From contig NZ_CP012676.1 in the NCBI RefSeq assembly GCF_001294575.1, positions 5,030,001 through 5,094,000 on the forward strand: a stretch of 64,000 nt of DNA, read 5' to 3'. Positions 56,589 to 64,000 of the stretch are shown one piece after another. The stretch comes from Pseudomonas versuta. Its GTDB lineage: Bacteria; Pseudomonadota; Gammaproteobacteria; Pseudomonadales; Pseudomonadaceae. The translations under genes were made by a program, and so were the position numbers. The notes under the pieces were generated by a model. It worked only from the letters and a program-made list of their open reading frames with translations, was not told where the DNA came from and made no database searches. The stretch's first letter is position 1. Every line of letters begins with the position of its first letter.

Positions 56589-57680
56589 GTGGCGCTCAAC
56601 AGCATCGAAGAACTGGTTGAAGACATCCGCCAAGGCAAGATGGTCATCCTGATGGATGACGAAGACCGCGAGAACGAAGGCGACCTGATCATGGCCGCCG
56701 AGTGCTGCAAGGCCGAGCACATCAACTTCATGGCGCGCTTTGCCCGTGGCCTGATCTGCATGCCGATGAGCCGCGAGCGCTGCGAACTGCTCAAGCTGCC
56801 ATTGATGGCGCCGCGCAACGGTTCCGGCTTCGGCACCAAGTTCACGGTCTCGATCGAAGCCGCCACCGGTGTGACCACCGGCATCTCGGCAGCTGACCGC
56901 GCCCGTACCGTGCAGGCAGCAGCGGCCAAGGATGCCAGGGCGGAAGACATCGTCAGCCCGGGGCACATCTTCCCGTTGATGGCGCAAGCGGGCGGTACCC
57001 TGGCCCGCGCCGGCCACACCGAAGCAGCCTGCGACCTGGCGCGCATGGCCGGGTTCGAGCCGAGCGGCGTGATCTGTGAAGTAATGAACGACGACGGCAC
57101 CATGGCCCGCCGCCCGGAGCTTGAAACCTTCGCCGCCGAACACGGCATCAAGATCGGCACAATTGCCGACCTGATTCACTACCGCATGATCCACGAACGT
57201 ACCGTTCAGCGGATTGCCGAACAGCCACTGGACAGCGAACTGGGCCAATTCAACCTGGTGACCTATCGTGATTCAGTCGAAGGCGATGTGCACATGGCAC
57301 TGACCCTGGGCAAGATTTGCGCCGAAGAACCGACGCTGGTGCGTGTGCATAACATGGACCCGCTGCGTGACTTGCTGATGGTCCGCCAGCCCGGCCGCTG
57401 GAGCCTGCGCGCCGCCATGACTGCGGTGGCAGAGGCTGGCAGCGGGGTGGTGCTGTTACTGGGTCACCCCCTCGACGGTGATGTATTGCTGGCCCATATT
57501 CGCGAAACCGCTGACCAGGTGCCGGCGAAAAAACCGACCACTTACAGCATCGTGGGTGCCGGTTCGCAGATCCTGCGTGACCTGGGCGTGCGCAAAATGC
57601 GCTTGATGAGTTCACCAATGAAGTTCAATGCCATATCCGGTTTCGATCTGGAAGTTGTAGAATACGTGCCCTCCGAATAA
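56589..57680 (+). CDS. ribBA: 3,4-dihydroxy-2-butanone-4-phosphate synthase with degenerate GTP cyclohydrolase domain (RibBX)
   Basis: Makes the four-carbon riboflavin precursor from ribulose 5-phosphate. GTG 56589 gives 363 residues. The N-terminal synthase domain (1-200) has the acidic loop DDEDRENEGD (23-32) and GHIFPL. The C-terminal domain (about 205-363) looks like GTP cyclohydrolase II but lacks all three zinc cysteines: the place of C-x10-C-x-C reads MDPLRDLLMVRQPGRW, and the GRGIGL loop is absent. It is therefore probably inactive there, the RibBX arrangement; the true cyclohydrolase is ribA at 59925. A frame extension upstream into ribC is rejected. Confidence 0.93.
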   Translation: MALNSIEELVEDIRQGKMVILMDDEDRENEGDLIMAAECCKAEHINFMARFARGLICMPMSRERCELLKLPLMAPRNGSGFGTKFTVSIEAATGVTTGISAADRARTVQAAAAKDARAEDIVSPGHIFPLMAQAGGTLARAGHTEAACDLARMAGFEPSGVICEVMNDDGTMARRPELETFAAEHGIKIGTIADLIHYRMIHERTVQRIAEQPLDSELGQFNLVTYRDSVEGDVHMALTLGKICAEEPTLVRVHNMDPLRDLLMVRQPGRWSLRAAMTAVAEAGSGVVLLLGHPLDGDVLLAHIRETADQVPAKKPTTYSIVGAGSQILRDLGVRKMRLMSSPMKFNAISGFDLEVVEYVPSE

Positions 57681-57724
57681 AGACCGGTCGTGTCCTGTCC
57701 GAATTCGTGGCCCAATATCCTTAA

Positions 57725-57746
57725 AGAACGCACGCGAGTGCGTTCT
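57725..57746 (+). promoter_or_regulatory. Hairpin between ribBA and ribH
   Basis: AGAACGCAC (57725-57733) and GTGCGTTCT (57738-57746) form a 9-bp stem with a GCGA tetraloop. TTAAAG (57721-57726) and CTTTAA (57751-57756) can extend or compete with it. The short T run CTTTAATA suggests at most partial termination; an mRNA-stability or pausing role is possible. Confidence 0.5.
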
Positions 57747-57771
57747 GGCTCTTTAATACGAGACATACCGA

Positions 57772-58248
57772 ATGACCCTGAAGACCATCGAAGGTACCTT
57801 CATCGCCCCCAAAGGTCGCTACGCTCTGGTAGTTGGCCGCTTCAACAGCTTCGTCGTCGAAAGCCTGGTGAGTGGTGCCGTTGATGCCCTGGTTCGCCAC
57901 GGTGTGAACGAAAGCGACATCACCATCGTCCGTGCTCCTGGCGCGTTCGAAATCCCGCTGGTTGCGCAAAAGGTTGCCCAGCGCAACGAATTCGCCGCCA
58001 TCATCGCTCTGGGCGCCGTGATTCGTGGCGGTACCCCGCACTTCGAATACGTTGCCGGCGAGTGCACCAAGGGCTTGTCCCAGGTGTCCATGCAGTTCGG
58101 CGTACCGGTTGCATTCGGTGTGTTGACGGTCGATTCCATCGAGCAGGCCATTGAGCGTTCCGGCACCAAAGCCGGTAACAAAGGCGCTGAAGCTGCCTTG
58201 TCCGCCCTTGAAATGGTCAGCCTGTTGGCACAGTTGGAGGCCAAGTGA
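57772..58248 (+). CDS. ribH: 6,7-dimethyl-8-ribityllumazine synthase
   Basis: Condenses the RibB and RibD products to lumazine; known as ribE in some Pseudomonas annotation. The 158 residues include [34 protein letters not shown] and [17 protein letters not shown], the substrate pocket. Family members assemble into icosahedral or decameric particles. The stop overlaps the nusB GTG. Confidence 0.97.
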   Translation: MTLKTIEGTFIAPKGRYALVVGRFNSFVVESLVSGAVDALVRHGVNESDITIVRAPGAFEIPLVAQKVAQRNEFAAIIALGAVIRGGTPHFEYVAGECTKGLSQVSMQFGVPVAFGVLTVDSIEQAIERSGTKAGNKGAEAALSALEMVSLLAQLEAK

Positions 58249-58745
58249 TTTCCGACGAAAGCGATCGTTTCAACCCGCGCGACCCGAAACCTGCGGACGC
58301 TGGCAAGCCATCCAAGAGCGCCAAGCGCCGTGAGGCGCGTCAACTCGCGACTCAGGCGCTGTATCAGCGGCACATGGCCAAGCAATCGTTGAACGAAATC
58401 GAAGCGCAGTTCCGCGTCGATAACGACTTCTCCGACGTTGATGCCGCTTACTTCCGGGAAATCCTGCACGGTGTTCCGGCGAACCTGGTTGAAATCGATG
58501 CTGTTCTGGCGCCTTGCCTGGACATCACCATCGAAGAACTCGACCCGGTTGAACTGTGCGTTCTGCGCCTGTCCACCTGGGAGCTGATGAAGCGTGTCGA
58601 CGTGCCTTACCGCGTTGTGATCAACGAAGGCATCGAGCTGGCGAAAGTGTTTGGTTCTACCGACGGCCACAAGTTCGTCAACGGTGTACTCGACAAACTG
58701 GCGCCGCGCCTGCGTGAAGCTGAAGTCAAGGCTTACAAGCGCTAA
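58245..58745 (+). CDS. nusB: Transcription antitermination factor NusB
   Basis: With S10 (rpsJ, in this window) binds boxA in rRNA leaders. The 166 residues have a charged, poorly conserved N-terminus and the helical core from about residue 27 ([14 protein letters not shown]), with [24 protein letters not shown] near the end. The start is GTG 58245, overlapping the ribH stop (GTGA). The N-terminal extension makes it somewhat longer than the E. coli protein. Confidence 0.95.
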   Translation: MISDESDRFNPRDPKPADAGKPSKSAKRREARQLATQALYQRHMAKQSLNEIEAQFRVDNDFSDVDAAYFREILHGVPANLVEIDAVLAPCLDITIEELDPVELCVLRLSTWELMKRVDVPYRVVINEGIELAKVFGSTDGHKFVNGVLDKLAPRLREAEVKAYKR

Positions 58746-58760
58746 CCAGCGCTGTCGGCC

Positions 58761-59723
58761 ATGGGCGAGTTCGAGCTGATCCGTAACTTCTTCGCTGCCG
58801 CGCCTTGTGCGCAGGTCGGCGAGGGTGTTGCTCTGGGCATCGGCGACGACTGCGCCCTGCTGGATGTTCCTTTCGGGGAACAACTGGCGATTTCCACCGA
58901 CACCCTGGTAGCCGGGGTGCACTTCGCAGATCCTTGCGACCCTTTCTTGCTCGGTCAGCGTTCGCTGGCAGTGGCGGCCAGCGATTTGGCGGCCATGGGC
59001 GCAACTCCCCTCGCGTTTACCCTTGCCCTGACCTTACCTGCGGTTGAAGCCGACTGGTTAGAAGCGTTCGCCCGTGGTTTGAACCTGATGGCTCAAGGCT
59101 GCGGCTTGCGCCTGATCGGTGGTGATACCACCCGCGGTCCGCTGTGCCTGACGCTGACGGTCTTCGGTCGCGTCCCTCGGGGTCAGGCATTGACCCGCAG
59201 CGCAGCCCGCCCCGGCGACTTGCTGTGCGTTGGCGGCGAGCTGGGCAATGCCGCTGGCGCCTTGCCTCTGGTCCTCGGCCAGCGCAGCGCCACACCCGCC
59301 ATCGCCGAGCCGTTGCTGGCGCACTACTGGTCGCCGCAACCGCAATTGGCGCTGGGCCAGGCACTGCGTGGCAAGGCCAGCTCGGCGCTGGATATCTCGG
59401 ATGGCCTGCTGGCCGACTGCGGGCATATTGCCCTGGCGTCGAAAGTCCGCTTGCTGATCGAAAACGACCGCATACCGGTTTCGCTCGCCTTGCAAGAATT
59501 CCTGGGTGACGCCGATGCGCAGCAAGCGGCGTTGAGTGGAGGTGACGACTACGTGCTGGCGTTCACCTTGGCGGCTGTTGAATTGCCGACCCTGCTGGCA
59601 GATGGCTGGCCGATTCATGTGATTGGCCGAGTAGTTGAAGGGCAGGGCGTTGGCTTGCTGGACGTCCATGGCCAGGACATCACCCCGACCATTCGCGGCT
59701 ACCAGCACTTCCGCAGTGAATAA
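58761..59723 (+). CDS. thiL: Thiamine-monophosphate kinase
   Basis: Last step of thiamine diphosphate synthesis. The 320 residues start MGEFELIRNFF and contain GIGDDCALLDVP (ATP/Mg site), DTLVAGVHF, AASDLAAMGATPLAFTLAL and the later ALDISDGLLAD. In most Pseudomonas pgpA follows it; here a REP doublet and ribA follow. Confidence 0.96.
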   Translation: MGEFELIRNFFAAAPCAQVGEGVALGIGDDCALLDVPFGEQLAISTDTLVAGVHFADPCDPFLLGQRSLAVAASDLAAMGATPLAFTLALTLPAVEADWLEAFARGLNLMAQGCGLRLIGGDTTRGPLCLTLTVFGRVPRGQALTRSAARPGDLLCVGGELGNAAGALPLVLGQRSATPAIAEPLLAHYWSPQPQLALGQALRGKASSALDISDGLLADCGHIALASKVRLLIENDRIPVSLALQEFLGDADAQQAALSGGDDYVLAFTLAAVELPTLLADGWPIHVIGRVVEGQGVGLLDVHGQDITPTIRGYQHFRSE

Positions 59724-59740
59724 CAACCTGCCCAGATAAC

Positions 59741-59806
59741 TTGTAGGAGCTGGCTTGCCAGCGATGCACCCAGTTGCCTGAATCGCTGGCAAGCCAGCTC
59801 CTGGAA
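59741..59806. repeat. REP doublet of a second sequence type
   Basis: AGGAGCTGGCTTGCCAGCGAT (59745-59765) and its exact complement (59782-59802) form a 21-bp stem. The core is GGAGCTGGCTTGCCAGCGAT rather than GGAGCGAGCTTGCTCGCGA, so this belongs to a different REP subgroup from the others. Confidence 0.9.
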
Positions 59807-59924
59807 GAACTATCAAACTTTTAGATCTTTATCTCCGATAATTCAGCCTAAGCGTCTATAGGAACGTCCTGTTACAATGTCGCCTCTGCGAATTTCCAGT
59901 ACTCAAACTGATCAGGAGCACACG

Positions 59925-60542
59925 GTGCCCGTCGTTTTCGTTGCCGCTTGCAAGCTTCCCACCCCCTTTGCCGAATTCACCATGCATGGCTTTCTCGAGA
60001 AAGCCACGGGTCGTGAACACGTTGTGCTCAGTTTGGGCGACGTGGCGGACGGCGCTCCGGTTTTAGGCCGGGTGCACTCTGAATGCCTGACTGGCGATGC
60101 CTTGTTCAGCCAGCGCTGCGACTGTGGTTCGCAACTCGAAGCCGCCATGCAGGCCATCGCCCGCGAAGGCCGTGGCGTGTTGCTGTACCTGCGCCAGGAA
60201 GGCCGTGGTATTGGCTTGCTGAACAAGGTTCGTGCTTACGAACTGCAAGATGGTGGCGCCGATACGGTTGAGGCCAATGAGCGCCTGGGCTTTGCGGCCG
60301 ATCAGCGTGATTACGGGATCTGCCTGCCAATGCTGGAGCACATGGGCGTCAAGTCGCTGCGTCTGATGACCAACAACCCGCGCAAGGTCAAAGCCTTGAC
60401 CGACATGGGTATCACCGTGGCAGAACGTGTGCCGCTGCACACCGGGCATAACCCGCACAACAAGCTGTACCTGGCGACCAAAGCCAACAAGCTCGGGCAC
60501 ATGATGGGCAGCCAGCATCAAAACGAGGCCGACCCGGCGTGA
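59925..60542 (+). CDS. ribA: GTP cyclohydrolase II
   Basis: First step of riboflavin synthesis from GTP. GTG 59925 gives 205 residues ([18 protein letters not shown]), with zinc ligands C54, C65 and C67 ([18 protein letters not shown]) and [25 protein letters not shown] at 59914-59918 supports this start over an upstream in-frame ATG at 59879. It supplies the activity missing from the RibBA C-terminus. Confidence 0.95.
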   Translation: MPVVFVAACKLPTPFAEFTMHGFLEKATGREHVVLSLGDVADGAPVLGRVHSECLTGDALFSQRCDCGSQLEAAMQAIAREGRGVLLYLRQEGRGIGLLNKVRAYELQDGGADTVEANERLGFAADQRDYGICLPMLEHMGVKSLRLMTNNPRKVKALTDMGITVAERVPLHTGHNPHNKLYLATKANKLGHMMGSQHQNEADPA

Positions 60543-60958
60543 CCCGTGGTCAGATCCGTCGCCGCATGAGCTTCAGCTGGTGGCAGCAACTGGTACTGAC
60601 CCTGCTGCCGCTGGTATTGGCCAACTGGTTGTTTGGCAAGTCCGAACCCTTGCTGCCCGGGCTGACGATGCCGTTTTTCATTGCCGGTGTCGCCTCGATG
60701 TTTGTCACGCTGCGCTTTTTCGGGCCGTATAAGCATGGCCTGATCGCACTGCAAAAAGCCCTTGATACTCCGCAGGAACCCGCTGCCTGGGCCGAGCTTG
60801 GCCGTGCCCGCTACCGCGCCTTGCTGGCTGCCGGCCTGCCGGTCTGGATCGCCGCGCTCGCGGTGTTTGTCGGGCTTGAAGGCGTGCCGTTGCTGCTGCT
60901 GTCAGTGTCGACGCTGGTACTGTTTTACCTCTATCGCATTCCGCGCCAGATCGGCTGA
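60539..60958 (+). CDS. Small inner-membrane protein of unknown function
   Basis: From GTG 60539 (overlapping the ribA stop) 139 residues; an alternative ATG at 60566 would give 130. Three to four hydrophobic segments are seen: [15 protein letters not shown] (about 19-33), [18 protein letters not shown] (about 44-61), and two near the C-terminus (about 93-130). I do not recognise a family. The TGATG overlap with the next gene makes a ribA-x-btuF operon likely. Confidence 0.7.
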   Translation: MTRGQIRRRMSFSWWQQLVLTLLPLVLANWLFGKSEPLLPGLTMPFFIAGVASMFVTLRFFGPYKHGLIALQKALDTPQEPAAWAELGRARYRALLAAGLPVWIAALAVFVGLEGVPLLLLSVSTLVLFYLYRIPRQIG

Positions 60959-61749
60959 TGCGCGCCTGGCTGGCGGTGTTGCTGCTGGCCGTCGGTATCC
61001 CGGCCGGGGCTGCCACACGGGTGGTCAGCCTGTCACCGTCCTTGTCCGAAATGGTTGTAGAGCTGGGTGCCACCGATCTGCTGGTGGGGCGCCTGGAGGC
61101 CGGGGAACCTTTGCCACAGCTGCGCAATGTGCCCTCTGTGGGTCGTTACGGCCAGCTGGACATGGAGCGCCTGCTCAGCCTGCAACCCGACCTGCTGTTG
61201 CTCTGGCCGGGTAGCGTTGCAGCTGCCCAGCGCGAACAGCTGCGTCACCTCAACATCCCTACCTACACTGCAGAGCCTGCCAGCCTCGAGCAGTTGGCCG
61301 ATCAGGTCCAGGCCCTGGCCGTGGCGCTGAATCGCCCCGAGCGCGGCCGTGAACTGGCAGCGCAACTGCGACAGCGCCTGGCGGGGCTGCGTGCTCAATA
61401 TCGGCGGGAGATACCGCTACGGGTGTTTTACCAGGTGTGGGATCAGCCGTTGTACACCGTCGGCGGCACACAGATCATCAGTGATGCACTGGCGGTGTGC
61501 GGGGCGAGCAATGTGTTTGCCGACCTCAAACTGCCTGCGCCGCAGGTGAGCGTGGAGTCGGTATTGCAGCGCAATCCGCAAGTAATCATTGCCAGCAGCC
61601 AGGCACAACTGGACGCCTGGAACGCCTGGCCGCAGATCGATGCGGTCAAGCACGGACGTTTGCTGTTATTGACCGATAAAGGTCTAGAACGCCCGAGTGC
61701 ACAGATGCTTGAAGCAACGGCCCGACTCTGCGAGCAACTGGCTGACTGA
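60958..61749 (+). CDS. btuF: Cobalamin-binding periplasmic protein, BtuF-like
   Basis: Solute-binding protein (263 residues) with a signal peptide (about 1-18, LAVLLLAVGIPAGAA) and the helical-backbone fold of vitamin B12 and siderophore binders: TRVVSLSPSLSEMVVELGAT, then GQLDMERLLSLQPDLLLLW and a C-terminal lobe starting VFYQVWDQPLYTVGG. It faces a btuB-like gene across a REP doublet, which supports B12 as ligand. No BtuC or BtuD is in the window. Confidence 0.82.
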   Translation: MRAWLAVLLLAVGIPAGAATRVVSLSPSLSEMVVELGATDLLVGRLEAGEPLPQLRNVPSVGRYGQLDMERLLSLQPDLLLLWPGSVAAAQREQLRHLNIPTYTAEPASLEQLADQVQALAVALNRPERGRELAAQLRQRLAGLRAQYRREIPLRVFYQVWDQPLYTVGGTQIISDALAVCGASNVFADLKLPAPQVSVESVLQRNPQVIIASSQAQLDAWNAWPQIDAVKHGRLLLLTDKGLERPSAQMLEATARLCEQLAD

Positions 61750-61755
61750 CTCTCA

Positions 61756-61813
61756 CCCTGTAGGAGCGAGCTTTTAATACGCAGAGCTCGCGAGCAAGCT
61801 CGCTCCTACAGGG
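61756..61813. repeat. REP doublet between btuF and btuB
   Basis: CCCTGTAGGAGCGAGCTT (61756-61773) and AAGCTCGCTCCTACAGGG (61796-61813) are exact inverse copies. The left inner arm is worn (TTTTAATACGCAG). It lies between two convergent genes and may serve as a transcription or decay barrier. Confidence 0.92.
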
Positions 61814-61834
61814 GGTACGAGGGATATCGGGGTT

Positions 61835-63718
61835 TTAGAGCGTCGGGGTCCAGGTAACAGCCAGTTGCACGCTGCGGCGCTCTTCCCGGTAACCGTAGTA
61901 GCTGCCGTCATAGCTGTAGAGCGCGCGGGTGAAGCTCTTGTCCAGCAGGTTGTCGACTTTCAAATCGAGCCTGACCTCGGAGCTGGCCTTCCAGTTACCG
62001 CGCACGCCCAGCAACCCATAACCGCCAATGGGCTGCTTGTTGTCATCGTCATTAAAGCTGCCACTCACCGCCTGCCAGCTGGCGCCGACCCCTACCCGGT
62101 CGAACTGGCGATCCAGATCCAGGCTCAGGGTGCGGCGGGCACGTCGGCTCAACGTATGGCCGGTGTCGCGATCACGGGGATCGGTAATGGCAACCCCGAG
62201 GCTGCTCTGCCAGCCGAACCATTCTTGCTGCAAGGCACTCTCGAATCCGATGATGCGCGCGGCGCCAATGTTCTGCTGAATGAAGTCGGCATCGGCCACA
62301 ATCGCATCACGAATGTCGGTTCGATACAGGGAAGTTTCCAGTCGGCTGCTCTCGCTCAACTGGCTGCGCCATTGCACCTCGTAGCTTTTTGAATGCTCGG
62401 GTTTCAGGGCCGGGTTGCCGTATTGCGGGTAGTACAGATCGTTAAACGTCGGCGCCCGGAACCCTTCGCTGTAAGACAGCAGCACATCGTTAGCAGGGTT
62501 GAGCGGTACCGTCAGGCTGGCGCTCCAGGTGTTATTGCTGCCGAACTGCTGGTTGTCGTCGTGACGCAGACCCAGTTCGGTAGAGAAATAATCGCCATTG
62601 AAGCGGTGCTGGATAAACACGGCGCGATTCCAGCGGCTGCCCTTTTCAAAGACAGTGCTGCTGCGCACGCGATCCTCATAGGCATCGGCACCGAGGATCA
62701 ACGTGTTTTGATCATTGAGCGTCAGGTTGTTTTGCCAGTTCAGCGAGTCGCGATAGGTGTTGAAGCTGTAGATGTCAGCGCTGAGCTTGTCGCGGGTTTT
62801 TTCGCGATTTTCGCTGTGGCCCAGTTCCAGGCGCGAATTCCAGCGCTCGGTCAGCTGGGCGTCGATAAAACTGCCCACGCTGCTGATATCAAAGTCACTG
62901 TAGAGCTGCTGACCACTGACGGTCATGGTGTCCGGGTCCCAGCGTCCAAACGAATTATCGAGCTCGGTTTTGCCGATGTTCTTCATCGCGGTCAGGCCGA
63001 CTTCCAGATCATCGCCCAGGGTGTGACTCAGATTCAGACTCAGGGATTTATTGCGGTAAGCATCATGATCGTTGTCGCTGGGGAAGGATTCATGGGTGCG
63101 ATTGATCCCGGCAGTTTGTTCAAGGCTGCCGCTCAGGTTGTAGCGGGTTTGTGCGTCACCACCGGACACGCCGACACTGTTGTCGGTGCTGCCATAACTG
63201 CCAACCGAACTGTGCACCCGCAGCTGAGGGGCCTGGTCTGCGCCGCGGCGGGTGAAAATCTGGATCACCCCGCCAATTGCATCGCTGCCGTAGATGACCG
63301 ACCGCGAGCCGCGCAGTACTTCAACACGTTCGATTTGATCGATGTTCAGGTATTGCAGGTTGCTGTCGGCCGAGGTGGCATTGGCCATGCGCTGACCATC
63401 CACCAGTACCAGGCTTTGTGCCGATTTGGTGCCGCGAATGTAAATCCCCGGCAAGCCACCGCGGCCACCGCTGCGTGCCACCTGCACGCCTGGAACCCGG
63501 CCCAGCAGATCGGTCAGGCTGGTAGGTTGCAGCCGGTCGATGTCGTCACGGGTGAACACTGTGTTGGCGCTGCTGCTGTCAGAGCGCGCCTCGACCTGGC
63601 GGTTGCCGGTGATCAGTGTTTGCCCAAGCTTGAGTGCATCTTCCCGTTCGAGAGTGTCGGCGAGCAAAGGGCAGGCAGGGATGAAGCCGAGGAGTAAAGC
63701 CAGGCGAAGGTGTTTCAT
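61835..63718 (-). CDS. btuB: TonB-dependent vitamin B12 receptor, BtuB-like
   Basis: Outer-membrane gated barrel that imports cobalamin. The 627 residues include a signal peptide (1-20), a TonB box-like QTLITGNR (about 33-40), plug domain with LLGRVPGVQVARSGGRGGLPGIYIRGT and YGSDAIGGVIQIFTRRG, then the 22-strand barrel with SEGFRAPTFNDLYYPQYGNP and a last strand ending AVTWTPTL. Pairing with the BtuF-like gene supports B12 over iron siderophores. The 89-base gap to dxs holds only a REP doublet, with no room for a cobalamin riboswitch. Confidence 0.85.
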   Translation of the reverse strand: MKHLRLALLLGFIPACPLLADTLEREDALKLGQTLITGNRQVEARSDSSSANTVFTRDDIDRLQPTSLTDLLGRVPGVQVARSGGRGGLPGIYIRGTKSAQSLVLVDGQRMANATSADSNLQYLNIDQIERVEVLRGSRSVIYGSDAIGGVIQIFTRRGADQAPQLRVHSSVGSYGSTDNSVGVSGGDAQTRYNLSGSLEQTAGINRTHESFPSDNDHDAYRNKSLSLNLSHTLGDDLEVGLTAMKNIGKTELDNSFGRWDPDTMTVSGQQLYSDFDISSVGSFIDAQLTERWNSRLELGHSENREKTRDKLSADIYSFNTYRDSLNWQNNLTLNDQNTLILGADAYEDRVRSSTVFEKGSRWNRAVFIQHRFNGDYFSTELGLRHDDNQQFGSNNTWSASLTVPLNPANDVLLSYSEGFRAPTFNDLYYPQYGNPALKPEHSKSYEVQWRSQLSESSRLETSLYRTDIRDAIVADADFIQQNIGAARIIGFESALQQEWFGWQSSLGVAITDPRDRDTGHTLSRRARRTLSLDLDRQFDRVGVGASWQAVSGSFNDDDNKQPIGGYGLLGVRGNWKASSEVRLDLKVDNLLDKSFTRALYSYDGSYYGYREERRSVQLAVTWTPTL

Positions 63719-63730
63719 GTTTTTCCAAAT

Positions 63731-63793
63731 CTGTAGGAGCGAGCTTGCCTCGCGAGCTCGTTGGAAGGCTCGCGAGCAAGCTCGCTCCTACAG
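63731..63793. repeat. REP doublet between dxs and btuB
   Basis: CTGTAGGAGCGAGCTTGC (63731-63748) and GCAAGCTCGCTCCTACAG (63776-63793) are exact inverse copies, with TCGCGAGC / GCTCGCGA inside. It fills most of the gap between dxs and btuB. Confidence 0.92.
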
Positions 63794-63807
63794 TAAGTCT
63801 GATTGGG

Positions 63808-64000
63808 TCAGAGCCCCAGCAGCTGCATGCGCTGGCGCACCGAAGCTTCGATACCCGCCGCATCCAGCCCGCATTCAGCCAGCATCTGGCTTGGCTTGGC
63901 GTGTTCGACATAGACGTCCGGCAAGCCCAGGTGCAGGACCGACCTGAGCACGTTTTCACGGGCCAGGAACTCGCTGACTGCCGCCCCGGCACCGCCCATG
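63808..64000 (-). CDS. dxs: 1-deoxy-D-xylulose-5-phosphate synthase, C-terminal part
   Basis: The last 63 or so codons of an open frame that runs off the window edge. [11 protein letters not shown], then [20 protein letters not shown] and GLDAAGI match the C-terminal transketolase-like domain of DXS, the first enzyme of the non-mevalonate isoprenoid pathway. It also supplies precursor for thiamine, relevant to nearby thiL. Confidence 0.88.
   Translation of the reverse strand, partial: MGGAGAAVSEFLARENVLRSVLHLGLPDVYVEHAKPSQMLAECGLDAAGIEASVRQRMQLLGL

Noticed and set aside
55829..57160. A 443-codon frame opposite ribC and ribBA
   Set aside because: Spans two real genes and their gap with no family features.
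62393..63697. A 434-codon frame opposite btuB
   Set aside because: Shadow of the receptor gene; the btuB strand encodes signal peptide, plug and barrel motifs.

Overview
The window is a piece of a Pseudomonas chromosome, most probably from the P. fluorescens side of the genus. Gene order follows two blocks I recall from P. aeruginosa: birA-coaX-tRNAs-secE-nusG-rplKAJL-rpoBC-str/S10/spc/alpha operons-katA-bfr-uvrA-MFS-ssb, and epimerase-oprG-zinc ABC locus-ybbN-nrdR-rib genes-nusB-thiL-ribA-dxs. A single, divergent EF-Tu gene and many inverted REP doublets (core GTAGGAGCGAGCTTGCTCGCGA-like) support the group assignment. This is inference from gene order and protein similarity; no species call is possible.

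Layout. 1-2365: 3' part of a 23S rRNA gene, 5S rRNA and the rrn terminator. 2508-4672: birA, coaX and a SPOR-like protein gene, overlapping or tightly spaced. 4742-6391: tRNA-Tyr, -Gly, -Thr with their own promoter and terminator, then tRNA-Trp, secE and nusG; a tufB gene expected between Thr and Trp is absent. 6421-17291: L11-L1-L10-L12 and the two large RNA polymerase subunits, with candidate L1 and L10 autoregulatory leaders and an attenuator before rpoB. 17508-21883: str operon (rpsL, rpsG, fusA, tuf). 21890-35735: S10, spc and alpha operons in the usual order, with an extra terminator-like hairpin and promoter inside spc before rpsH.

35761-43090: accessory housekeeping. katA lies behind a perfect ANR/FNR-type box, then bfr, convergent uvrA, a divergent YajR-type MFS gene and ssb. 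43317-47381: a YbiO-like mechanosensitive channel and two SDR-fold proteins. 47441-51588, minus strand: oprG and a probable zinc-responsive locus (DUF3299 protein, FtsX-type ABC permease, ATPase, His-rich ZrgA-like protein) with a candidate Zur site. 51672-54129: a small unknown gene, ybbN, a methyltransferase and a lipoprotein. 54269-60542: nrdR and the riboflavin pathway (ribD, ribC, ribBA/ribBX, ribH, ribA) with nusB and thiL. 60539-64000: a membrane protein, btuF, btuB and the 3' end of dxs.

The first 36 kb is translation and transcription machinery; the rest links redox and oxygen response (katA, oprG), iron storage, zinc acquisition, DNA repair, riboflavin and B12 uptake. No CRISPR, prophage, insertion sequence or toxin system was found, and I see no clearly undescribed system. 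The most useful leads are regulatory sites, gene losses relative to the usual Pseudomonas order, and the REP doublets, which appear only after 37.9 kb. No gene-free stretch exceeds 300 bases; the longest (43026-43316) is described under its palindromes.
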